DNA of 64,000 bases from Nemertoderma westbladi (taxonomy: Eukaryota > Xenacoelomorpha > Nemertodermatida > Nemertodermatidae), in the NCBI GenBank assembly GCA_032718475.1, contig JAUCBJ010007130.1, forward strand, positions 1 to 64,000. The letters run 5' to 3'. A program made the translations under genes and the position numbers. Shown here one piece after another: positions 54,001-64,000 of this stretch. The stretch's first letter is position 1. Each line of letters begins with the position of its first letter. The notes beneath the pieces are model-generated. The model did not search any database and was not told the DNA's origin. It worked only from the letters and a program-made list of their open reading frames with translations.

Positions 54001-57000
54001 GCAGTGGTTCGCACTACGGAGCAGGCGTTGGAAGGGCTAGATATGATCCCAAAAGCCTGGATGGTCATCCAGTACTCTACCGGTTTCTGGTTGAGGTCTC
54101 CTTCAGGCCACCACAGAAATCTCAGGCTGTCTCTATCTCTCTCCAGCGCCTTGACTTGTAAGAACATTCCTTCGATATCGGAAGCGAATGCGATGGAATA
54201 TTGTCTTAATCTCAAAAGTATTCCCAACAAAGATTGGAGTAAATTGGGTCCTGGTAACAACTCGGAATTAAGGGATTGGCCCATATATAGAGCAGAGCCA
54301 TCGAATACGACTCGTACTTCATGGGGCTTACCGGGTTTGGGAACGTAATGATGTGTTAAGTAATACGTTCTCTCAGTCACTGGTGTTCCTTCCGGTACTC
54401 GCTCCGCGTATCCCTTTGTTATAAATTTCTTCAGCTGAGTTTGGTACATTTCTTTCGCTGAAGCATTAGCTGTAAGGCGTCGATGTAATTGAGCGATTCT
54501 TTTCTCGGCCAAGGGTCTGTTATTTATAAATCTAGGTTCTCGTTTTCGAAATGGCAGGCCGATTTCATACCTACCTTGGTCTTTTAAAAAACGTGTAGTT
54601 GTTTCCTGGATTTGCTTGGCTCTTTCTTCTTCTATCGATAGAGCCTTATCATACGAATTGGGCTCTACAAGTTCCTGAGTAAAGAATCGTACGGCTAGTT
54701 CGTCCCGAGTTCTAGCGTTGCAGCGCTCTATCTCATCGTTGAGTTCGTCATTGTAAGCGATGGGTTCCGATGGGTGAATCAGTTGACATAGGTTCACCTG
54801 ATCTTTCCAAGTTTGGTTTTCTGTAAGTAAGTCTATGGTGTTCTCCTCATCGAAGATTTGATTGATAAGTGTCATCGTTATCTGAGGAGTATGGTGTTCC
54901 CTCAGTTAGTTCGTCCACCTCACTGCTCTCCTCGCTCCAATCGCTCACATGATCTACTCGTTCTTGTGGCATTCTCTCTTCGAGAGTCCTGCGGGAAGGG
55001 CCAGTAAAGTACCAACCTACTCTAGTTCTTACCGCATAGGTTTGCAGTGGCTGCGGTTGAGCAGGCCGTTTCTCCAATGTTTCGAGCGCCTCGTGCGCGT
55101 TTTGGCCGATGAGTATTTGCACTCCAGGATAATCTGTCTGGAACCGAGGTATCTTAAGATGTTGGATGCTCTCATCCTCGTCCCAATTATAAAGGTCTGC
55201 TTGAGTAGTAGCGAAGTTCTTTATAGCCACCATTTTTACCGACCTTATACCTTGTGTTCCTAACTTATCCTGGGGAGTGGACAACACACCTACGTAGTAA
55301 TCTGCCGTTAGGGTAGATTTCCAAACCTGCATAATTCCTGACATATTCAATTTTGTCCGGAATTTGGGTTGTCCAGCAAAGATGTCTTCGGCTAATTCTT
55401 GATCTATGAATGTTCCTGTGCTGCCGGAATCAAGGAGTGCGTTCACTATGTAACTGTGGTGAGTACCATGAATTCTTACTTGCACTACAGGAAATTCTCT
55501 GATTCCTACGTTGGAAGTTGGCGTTTTCCAAGATGGTTGTTTGGCAAAAGTAGTTGGGGAAAACTCATTGGTGGTGTCCTTTTCGTAAGTAAGTGCTCGA
55601 TACACTGCGGTATTGATTAGATAACAGGATTCGTTAGCGTCGGAGAATTCGTCAGTATAGAATCCTTCCATCTCAGACTCCTGATCAGTGTCGTTTACAT
55701 CACTGAATTGGACATGTAGTTCGGGCTCACTTACCTGACTCTGTTTGTCTCGTTCGAACTCACTGTGTAACAAGATGTGATGTTTCGCGCCACACTTTGC
55801 ACACTTTATGTCGGAGTAACAGGTTCGCCGTTGGTGTCCTGGTCTGAGGCAATTATAGCATAACCGCTTGTCCCACACAACTGTACGTCTGTCTACAAGG
55901 GATTTCTTTAGAAATTCCGCACACGCACTCAAACGGTGGGTCCCGTCGCACAGCGCACAGTTAGGTTTTATGTTACTTACTTTACCTTGGGTAACTTGAT
56001 GCACTCTCGTTCTTTCTTCGGGTTTTCTTCGGTGCATTCTGTTAGGAGACTGAGGAGGGGTCTTAGCAACCTGTTCTCTCCTATCGTTGTTTCGAGCCTT
56101 GTATTTACTTACATCTTTTGAGGTTTTGTCAACGTAGTAAGATCGTTCGGTGTCTTTCCCGCTGTCTTCTTCTTGAGAAGCTTGGCTTTCGCCGTCGTCT
56201 GTGTAACACACCGGTGTTACTCTTCTCCTAGAAGCGGGTTTCTCACTTACCTTATTTTCCGATGTTTTCTCTCTGGACTGCTTGATGAGTTGTAGTTTTA
56301 CCTCACCATCCAAGAAGGACATGAGATCAGCCATGGTAGGACTTCGTCGTTGTTGTTCATTCATGTACAACACTTTGTTGTCCCAGCGTGTACATACTCC
56401 ACCCTTTGGTAAAGTAGAGACTACGGCTCCAATAACCATGGAACTCTGATATTCATGAGACTTACCTAACCAGTCCAATTGTCTACAGATTTCCTGAATT
56501 TCATCAGAAAACTCTATAATCCCGCTACTAAGGAAGTGTCGAGGGGCTACTAATTTTGCATACAAATACTTAGCTATGTTATCCTTGTTACCATACCTGA
56601 TGTTTAATGTATCCCAAACTTGTCTTAATCCATCTGGATGTCCAATAAACTTTAACGCCATTAACTTAGGAGGTCCTTCCAAACACTTGATGAGGAACCT
56701 AAGTTTCTCTCCGTTAGATAGCCCAGAGTTCTGTATGCTGTCTTTGTAATATTCGTTGAAAGGTAACCATTTCATTTCGTCTCCATTGAATTTGACGATC
56801 TCTCCTACTTTAACCGCTTGGTGGCTTCTGTTCTAGCCATCTGACGCGTAAAGCTTTCTTGGGCCATCGTGTTATTTAATATCGAATTATCGGTATATAA
56901 ATTTCTCGGATCATTATCAGGTCTATAGGGAATATCATTAACAACAGGTTTATAATCACCCTTAATAGGGTTGGCTATAGGAGTTTCTACTTCACTAGCA

Positions 57001-59240
57001 GTATAGATGCGTGTAGGCTCCACACCTTGCGCATGTAATACTTCAGACCTAACAGGTTGACACAATGTTACAGGGGGTATTGGTATGCCCTTTTGTATAT
57101 TGACTAATTTGTCGCGTTCCAGCGCGATACTTTGCTGCACTTCTTGCAATTCTGCCCTACCTTCCCTTACTGTTTCCTTAAGCTGGTGGACAGTCTCCTG
57201 CATCTGTCCGAGCAGGAGGTTCATCCCCCGCCGTCCCTCATCTACCCACTCAACCGCCGAAGCGGGAGTCGCCAACATTGTAGCGGGTTGACGTGGGACG
57301 ACGGGAGACAAATCTTTGATTCCTCTCTCAATGCTCAGGACAGGGGTATTTGCATGGACTGTTCCACCGGGTACAGGCAGTGTAGTACTGTGTAAAGGGA
57401 ATTTAGAGTTAAGCTCTGGAAGTACAGGGGTCTCTAGCACAGAAGTGACTTTGGGAACGACAGGCCTAATTATTTCAGGCTCATCAACTATTGTAGGTAG
57501 TCTTTTGACATGAATAGTTTGGTCTGTAGGTTCTATACTACTTAAGTCTGTGTTAGCTAGTTGTCTTCTAACAGCTGGAGGCAAATCAGGCAATTTATGA
57601 CGGTAAGATGTTTTTCTACGCCTGCTTAGACGAGATCTATTTCCTCCGCCTTCAGGATCGGTGGTTTCGCTTTCCTCCGATGAAGTATAGCCCTGGCGTT
57701 TGGGAGTAGATTTTCTCATCATCTGCATGTGACTAGCAGTTAACTGTTTATTTATGTTGTCTTGCGTCTCTTGCAGATTCTCCAACTCTAGTTGGGTGGT
57801 CTCTTCAGACGCTCTCTGTTCCGCATCTGCCAATGCTATTGCTGCTGCTGCTTTGGCTGCTTCCACTGTCGCTGCAGCATTTGCTTCTGCTACTGCCTCT
57901 GCCGCTTTCGCTGCCGCTGCCGCTTTCGCTGCCGCTGCCGCTTTTGCTTCTGCCTTTTCCACTGCCGCTGCTGCTTTTGCCGCTGCTACTGCCTTTGCCG
58001 CTTCCACTGCCGCTGCCGCTTTTGCCTCTTCTACTGACGCTGCCGCTTTCGCCGCTGCCACTGCCTTTTTGTCCTCTATCCGTTTTTTCTTTACTAGTTC
58101 TTCTTGGACTCTAGTGAGGCGGAGTTTTTCATCAAATTCAGCTTGATTAGCCGCCAACATTTCAGCATCGATTGAGTCTAACACACGCTGGGTTCCTTCA
58201 CTATTGGGGGAAAGTCCAGACAGTCGTCTCCTCAACTCTTCGTCTCCTAGGAATCGCTGATAGTCGGATAGGTAAATGTCGATGGCGTCTCTCGTTCGTG
58301 GTCTCTCTGCGGTCTCTTCGCCTTCCACTCCAGAAAGGGTGGCATCGGTTGGTTCTTCATAAGTTAGTCTCTCAGACAGCTGGGATTTCCACTGGTCCGT
58401 TTCTTGCACTTTGCGACCTACCCGCTGGAACCAAGTCTTAACAGAAACCTGCAGCGACGTGTCCTGTCTTCTTTTGGAAGTTTCCTCAAAGGCTGATAGG
58501 ATTATTCTAATACGTAGGGTTCTTTCGCGTACTTGATAAAGCAGCTCTTCCTGCTCTTGAGGTCCTTGGGGTTGTCGAAACAGTTGTTCTTCTAATCGCT
58601 CTAAGGAGCCGAAGAACCCTTGCACATATCCTGCTGCCGACCTCTTCCAAACAGCTGGATCCATTGTATCTTTAGCCACTCCCATCCTGTGTATCTCTTC
58701 CCAAGTAGCCTCAGACAGATCTAACGGGAGTCCGGGTCCGGGAAAGTTCCATTGTGACTCGACAATAGACATCAATTCTTCCCTGGCGTATCCCGCATAA
58801 TTATCTTGGGTCGCTTTCTTATTCCTCGCCCAATCTGCTTGATGTTCCTCCACCGCAATCAATATAGTGGTTAGCACTGCGGCAGGAAGGGTGAGAAGAG
58901 GGTCCGAGTAGGCTGTAGCCGCCATCTGCAATCCGCGTTCGGGGGTCAGCTCGACAGTATCCGAACTACTGGAGCTATCGGATCGCTGGGAACAAGTTTC
59001 TTGACTAGGCTGTTGCTGCTGTGGGACAGCTGCTTCCTGGTTCCGTTTGACTTGGGCCCGAGTGCCGATGATAGACCTACGGTGTTGGATTAGCCTAGGG
59101 TCTGATACTACTGGAGGGATGACCTTTCTTGCAGTAGGAGGTGAACTGAACTCCTTTCTTAATCGCTCTACACTCCTATCTGTGTCACAGATGGTTGTAT
59201 CGATTAGACTGTCTGACAGGTTTTGCTGAGTGTCAGACAT
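51044..59240 (-). pseudogene. Element C gag-pol with frameshifts
   Basis: Starts at ATG 59240 (MSDTQQNLSD). Four frame segments: 59240-56805 (Gag, with a long Ala-rich coil at about 58080-57825), 56775-54847 (end of Gag, zinc knuckles, protease LLDSGSTGTF), 54875-52881 (reverse transcriptase with YMDDN, RNase H FGDASDMGIG) and 52804-51044 (integrase with HAGRERVL, RSDKGTNFIGA, WWGGSWERLI, and tail). Breaks: a 1-base loss near 56820, four extra bases near 54862, and expansion of an AAACCT hexamer run near 52885-52905. Every domain is present, so decay is recent. Confidence 0.93.
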
Positions 59241-61468
59241 GTTTAGCTATACAGTTGAATGCTTACTGCTATAGTTACAGTTAAAGCAAGTCTAGTAATT
59301 CAGTATGGACCGCTGGCCTAGTACCGGTAATTTATTGCAGTATATTAGAATACCGGTATGCACTTATAATATATATAAGTATTGTAAACTAGGTTTGTCA
59401 CAGAGTACCGGTATATAAATTTAGCACAGATATATATAAATATATAATAGGCCTATCGTGAATACCGGTATACAGCTTACACTGATAGTATATATAAGTA
59501 TAATTATGAACTAGAATTAATTACAGAGTACCGGTATGATTTCAGCTCAAATTTATAGAAATAAATATAATAAGTCTATGGTAAATACCGGTATGTCAAT
59601 TATTTTAGAATAATTGAATTTCTGAATATTTTAGGGTTACTTGGTTACTTTAACTTACTTTATTACCGTTATTTAAGCAGTAGTCCAACTGATATTGAGA
59701 CCTAGTTGTTGTATGACAGGCCTACTATTTATAAATCGTTTGAGTTGATTTATAATATTTATATACCCGTTTAAAATGGGTTTTGTCAATATTTGAAATA
59801 AATGTTATTATTTCTGGGGGTCACTACACAGAAGCTGTGCGCTCTCAGTGAAGTGCTATTTATGGGACACTAAAACTGATAATTCTAATTTACCTAAGTT
59901 ACTTAATACTACAAATTACTTACGATATGGGTGAGATTAAATCTCTTATTAAACACAACAAAAATATTACGTACGAGATTTTTAGGGTAATTTTACAGGA
60001 AGTCTACAAACCAGTCTAACAAAGGGTTAGAATTTCTGGTTATTACAACGGACAGGGTACTACGGTATTTGAAAATAATAAGTAGTAGTAAATATATTGC
60101 ACTGTCCAGATAAGAAAATACCACCGCCTGACGACCTATAGCCGTATCTCTATAGGTACTACGTTATGTATCACGGAGTGTTCCTACCTGGAAGTTAATA
60201 GAGCTAACGAATGTGCCTATCAACCACTTTACAACACAAATATACTGCCTACACACTAATTACTCTCGGAAAGCACTGTACACTAAACCCTAAATTAGGT
60301 ACAAGTACTGGTACAACAAATAATCAGTAGTTAAATATACTTGAACAGTTAAAAGAACCACGGCATCTGCTGGAGTGACCAGAGCACAAAGTCACCAGTC
60401 TTGTCCTACGCCAAGCAGCCCGTGTAGTACCGGGGTTAATTTAACTATAACGGTATGTATAACAAGCACAATTACTGTAGGAATAAACTTGGGGACATGA
60501 ATGTTGCGAATAATCGCATAAACTCTGAATAATAAATATTACGCTACCCGTACAGAATACTCAAACAAAATACAAACCAAACGCTGGCAGACTACCACCA
60601 AGCCTAAATAAACTACTGTATGTGCAGATTCCAAAATGGTTAGTTAGTATGCGTTCTAACACGGTAGTACGACTTATTCTTTAAGAGGGGATTGACCTTA
60701 CAGTTATGACTGCCCCAACTTACTAACTGGCACTTTATCAGACAAACTCTACACAAGCAGCACTCTCTTCAGACCTAATAATAGCTAGACAACAATCCAG
60801 CCTACAAAATATCTGAGTAATAACTATTACGGTATCTGAACAGACCACACAAACAAACACAAGCCAAAACGCTAGCAGAATACTGTCAAGCCTAAATAAA
60901 CTACAGTATGTGCAGATTCCAAAATTGTTAGTTAGTATGTGTTCTAACACGGTAGTACGACTTATTCTTTAAGAGGGGATTGACCTTACAGCATATGGCT
61001 GCCCCAACTTACTAACTGGCACTCTATCGGACAAACTCTACACACGCCGTAATCTCTCCAAACCCAACAACAATCTGACAACAGTCCGGCCTACAATTAT
61101 CTAAACAATCTGAGCAGACTTACACGTCTTCAGCTCAATATTAACTTACATGTAAATAAAACCGACAGAAATGAGTAAAATCTCAATAAAAAACCAGGGC
61201 TGCAGTCCCTGATTAAATACTAAGACCTACCAGTATACAATAATCAAAATCGAATAATACTAATGTACTTATACTGGAAGTACCGGTTAGGACAGTTGGG
61301 CCTACAGGCCTACAGAAGTACCGGTTCTGGCAGTTGGACCTACGGACCTACAGCAGTACTGGTTCTGGCAGTTGGGCCTACTGACCTACAGAAGTACCGG
61401 TTCAGGTTTACCGGTCGGCCGGTACTTTCAACTTTATTGTTTACTGCAATAAAGTCAATGACTGTTAT
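59241..61468 (-). other. Leader of element C
   Basis: Same plan as in A and B: ACCGGTAT/ATAGGCCTAT repeats at 59310-59600 and a two-copy ~288-bp block (TTCTAAC at 60654 and 60942). An additional short array of CAGTTGGGCCTAC units lies at 61280-61400. The LTR-adjacent bases are ATAACAG, as in B. Confidence 0.8.
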
Positions 61469-62734
61469 TGTACGCGCTTTTGAAGACCTTTAGCAGTTTA
61501 ACCTGCCAAAATTTATATGTCTTTTGGTTTATATATAGACTCTAGAAGATGACAATATTTAATACCAATAAACACAACATTAGCAGAAGCCAGCCTAGTG
61601 CGCGTCCATTCACCCGCTGGATATTCCCGGGAGACTGGATTCTGAGGGCTTAGATTATTATTGCAGTGAAGCTTACTGTATTATTCGATTGATCGTTAAT
61701 AAATAATTTCTGACTAATATTATTCACTTTCGGGAAATATTAACAGTTCCTTTAGGACGTGGCGCTCTATCTAAGTAAACAGAGATATGACTTATACTAA
61801 TCACAACGGTAAGTCGATAAGGCTTATGATTCACGTATGAGGCGCATTCTTTAGGAAATGCTTAGTTATCAGCCACAATCATGCACACTACCGGTAACAC
61901 ACAATACTGCTCACTAATTTGCCGACCGTCAATGAATTTTATCATATATAAAGAGAATAGCAACGGACCAATGTAGTGCTTATCAAACAGCATTAAATTC
62001 AATACACACCACAATAATATAAGTCGCAATCGCTATATATATAACCCGCCTCTCTAACCTGTAGTGTATCAAGAAAATTGGGAAATTTGGGTTCTTTATA
62101 AACGTTCTCCAAATAATCTTCAATCAACTGATATAAAATATGACAACAGTAAACACATTAAGACGGTAGGTTAAGATATGATATGAACCGATATGTACAG
62201 TGATATGAGTTGAGTGTCCAAATTGTGCCGTGAATTAGACTGATAACAGTCATACGCTCTATAATATTAAGCCTACTAATGTTTCTTTCTAGAGCCGTTG
62301 TTTCTGGCTTAGACAGCAATAACAACAAAGCATCAGTCCAAAAAACAGTAAGACTGAACACTCCCAGTATGATCGGCTCAAAGCTCCACATCGACAGAGA
62401 AAATCGCTCTGATTGGCTGAAGCCAAACAAAGAACCATGCGTCCAATGGCTGTTTCCATTTAAGCAACCAGCTGTTAGATGTCGTAATCTGAATCATCAC
62501 GGCTAAGCTGTGTAAAAGTATTTGCCGTATTGCGGGTTTTTTGCCTTACCATGTCCGCTAAAACACGTATATAGAAGAATGACTTTTATGTCCGTTAAAA
62601 ACACCTGTAACGGTACCTTGCGGGCAAGGGGAATATATATACAGTTAGAGAACCCTTTTAGAGTATTCCAGCGCCTAGGGGGAAACTGGATTGCGAAGCA
62701 AAGGGGCCAGTTATATCCCACAGAAGCTTTTACA
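61469..62734 (-). repeat. Element C 5' LTR
   Basis: 1266 bp, pair of 46786-48051. Differences include T/C near 61844, G/C near 61877, G/A near 62144 and C/A near 62265. Confidence 0.95.
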
Positions 62735-62740
62735 CTCCTC
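62735..62740. repeat. Target-site duplication of element C, right copy
   Basis: CTCCTC, identical to 46780-46785. Confidence 0.9.
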
Positions 62741-64000
62741 AGACAACGACGATATACATCAACTTTTTGATGAGGAGAATGCCATCAATCTCCTTAAGGA
62801 AAGCGAGACTTGGCAAAATCAAGTGAACTTATGTCAACTCCTTCACCCATCTGAGCGAGACGACTATAACGACGAGCTTAATGACGTCATTGAACGTTAT
62901 AATGCCAAGACTCGGGATGAACATGCCGTGAGATTCTTTACTCAAGAGGTCGTAGAGCCCAACTCCTACGATAAGGCCCTATCGGTGGAGGAAGAAAGAG
63001 CCAAGCAGATCCAAGCGACAACTACTCGTTTTCTTAAAGATCAAGGTAGGTATGAGATCGGACTTCCTTTCCGAAAGCGAGAACCAAAGTTTATTAACAA
63101 CAGACCTTTGGCGGAGAAAAGAATTGCTCAACTACATCGACGCCTTACGGCAAATTCTTCAGCTAAAGAAATGTATAAAACACAGTTGAAGAAGTTTATT
63201 AGCAAGGGATATGCGGAGCTAGTACCGGAAGAAACCCCTATAACTGAGAGAACGTATTACTTAACTCACCATTCCGTTCCCAAACCCGGTAAACCCCATG
63301 AAGTACGAGTGGTGTTTGACGGTTCCGCCCTTTATATGGGCCAATCTCTTAATTCTGAATTGTTACCCGGACCCAACTTACTTCAATCCTTGTTGGGAAT
63401 ACTTTTAAGACTAAGACAATATTCCATTGCTTTCGCCTCAGATATAGAAGGCATGTTCTTACAAGTCAAAGCGCTGGATAGGGATCGAGATAGCCTACGA
63501 TTTTTGTGGTGGCCTGAAGGAGACCTCAATAAGAAACCGGTGGAGTACTGGATGACCATCCAAGCTTTTGGGATAATCTCGAGCCCTTCAAACGCCTGTT
63601 CCGTGGTGCGCACTACTGCAGATGACAACCGAGACGCCTTCTCTAAAGAAGTGATCGACAATATCAAACGAGACATCTACATGGACGATAATCTGAAGTC
63701 CCTTCCATCAGTCGAAGAAGCCATTGAGGTCGCTAAAGGAACGGTAGAATGCTTAAAGAAAGGTGGATTTCGATTAACTAAATTCACCAGCAACTCCCGT
63801 GAGTTTCTGGAGTCAATCCCGGTAGAAGATCGAGGAACAAAAGACCTAGATCTAATAAAGGATGATCTCCCAGAAACTAAGACCCTTGGTTTGAAATGGG
63901 ACACAGAAAGAGATATCCTGTTTTTCCAACTAAAACAGCGAGATAATCCAGTTCGGACTAAACGGATATGTTTAAGTATCCTGAGCACTTATTTCGATCC
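62736..64000 (+). pseudogene. Element B pol, continuation (reverse transcriptase), cut by window end
   Basis: Reading resumes in the original frame of B (SSDNDDIHQLFDEEN) and I see no stop to the window end, about 421 codons. Contains ASDIEGMFLQV and the RT catalytic YMDDN (63679-63693), then the start of the A17-like region (ICLSILSTYFD). Separated from its gag by 16 kb of element C. Domain sequence is well preserved, so B was coding-competent here when C arrived. Confidence 0.9.

Larger units (their letters stand above)
46786..62734 (-). mobile_element. Element C: BEL/Pao retrotransposon, 15.95 kb, nested in element B
   Basis: 1266-bp LTRs at both ends (offset 14683), TG...CA ends, 6-bp target duplication. 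Internal order on the minus strand is as in A: leader, gag-pol, spacer, remnants of both accessory frames, purine-rich tract, LTR. LTR pair shows about 7-8 differences by eye, so C is older than A but younger than B. Orientation is opposite to its host element B. Confidence 0.95.
39126..64000 (+). mobile_element. Element B: BEL/Pao retrotransposon, plus strand, split by element C and cut by the window end
   Basis: Element-B sequence is 39126-46785 and 62735-64000; 46786-62734 is element C. It consists of a 5' LTR related to that of A, a leader with the same two repeat sets, and gag-pol on the plus strand. Its 3' part, accessory frames and 3' LTR are expected beyond 64000. Gag-pol already had other lesions. 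Confidence 0.93.

Overview
The window is nuclear DNA from an animal, most likely a marine invertebrate. The evidence is two spliceosome-associated genes (SYF2 and FAM50/XAP5), a mitochondrial very-long-chain acyl-CoA dehydrogenase, GT-AG introns, BEL/Pao and RTE-like retroelements, and AT-rich intergenic DNA. The species cannot be named from sequence alone. The short palindromes TACCGGTA and TAGGCCTA recur throughout.

Layout. 1-1.2 kb: no gene seen. 1.2-2.3 kb: a 32-bp minisatellite. 2.5-6.25 kb: a full-length RTE-like LINE (minus strand) with a 12-bp target-site duplication (TSD) and one in-frame stop. 6.3-8.1 kb: two foldback sequences and a minisatellite built from 15- and 16-bp units. 8.2-17.5 kb: three host genes, all on the minus strand: ACADVL-like (one exon), FAM50-like (one exon) and SYF2 (three exons), separated by repeats. 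18.1 kb: a small tRNA-like retroelement (minus strand) that contains a convincing type I hammerhead ribozyme, next to a truncated LINE tail. 19.1-37.3 kb: a decayed L1/Tx1-like LINE split by element A. 37.5-38.5 kb: a 1-kb foldback element with about 340-bp arms. 39.1 kb to the window end: element B, split by element C.

The right two thirds is dominated by three very large BEL/Pao LTR retrotransposons of one lineage. Element A (minus, 19740-36692, 16.95 kb) has 1202-bp LTRs that differ at one site by eye, a 5-bp TSD, and a gag-pol interrupted by a single extra base. Element B (plus, from 39126) has its 5' LTR and the first half of gag-pol, then is split at 46785/62735 by element C and runs off the window. 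Element C (minus, 46786-62734, 15.95 kb) has 1266-bp LTRs and a 6-bp TSD, and its gag-pol has at least three frameshifts. The shared polyprotein plan is an alanine-rich coiled-coil Gag, zinc knuckles, a DSGS aspartic protease, a YMDD reverse transcriptase with A17-type region, RNase H, an H2C2/DDE integrase and a C-terminal DUF5641-like tail.

The most unusual points are: (1) downstream of pol these elements carry two extra same-strand reading frames, a 132-residue acidic protein and a ~565-592-residue protein with three zinc-knuckle-like motifs and a very basic C-terminus, intact in A and decayed in C; (2) the gag/protease region holds seven conserved 5' splice-site-like sequences, which could supply spliced mRNAs for those frames; (3) the leaders of all three elements keep a two-copy ~287-bp tandem duplication; (4) the hammerhead ribozyme at 18.1 kb.
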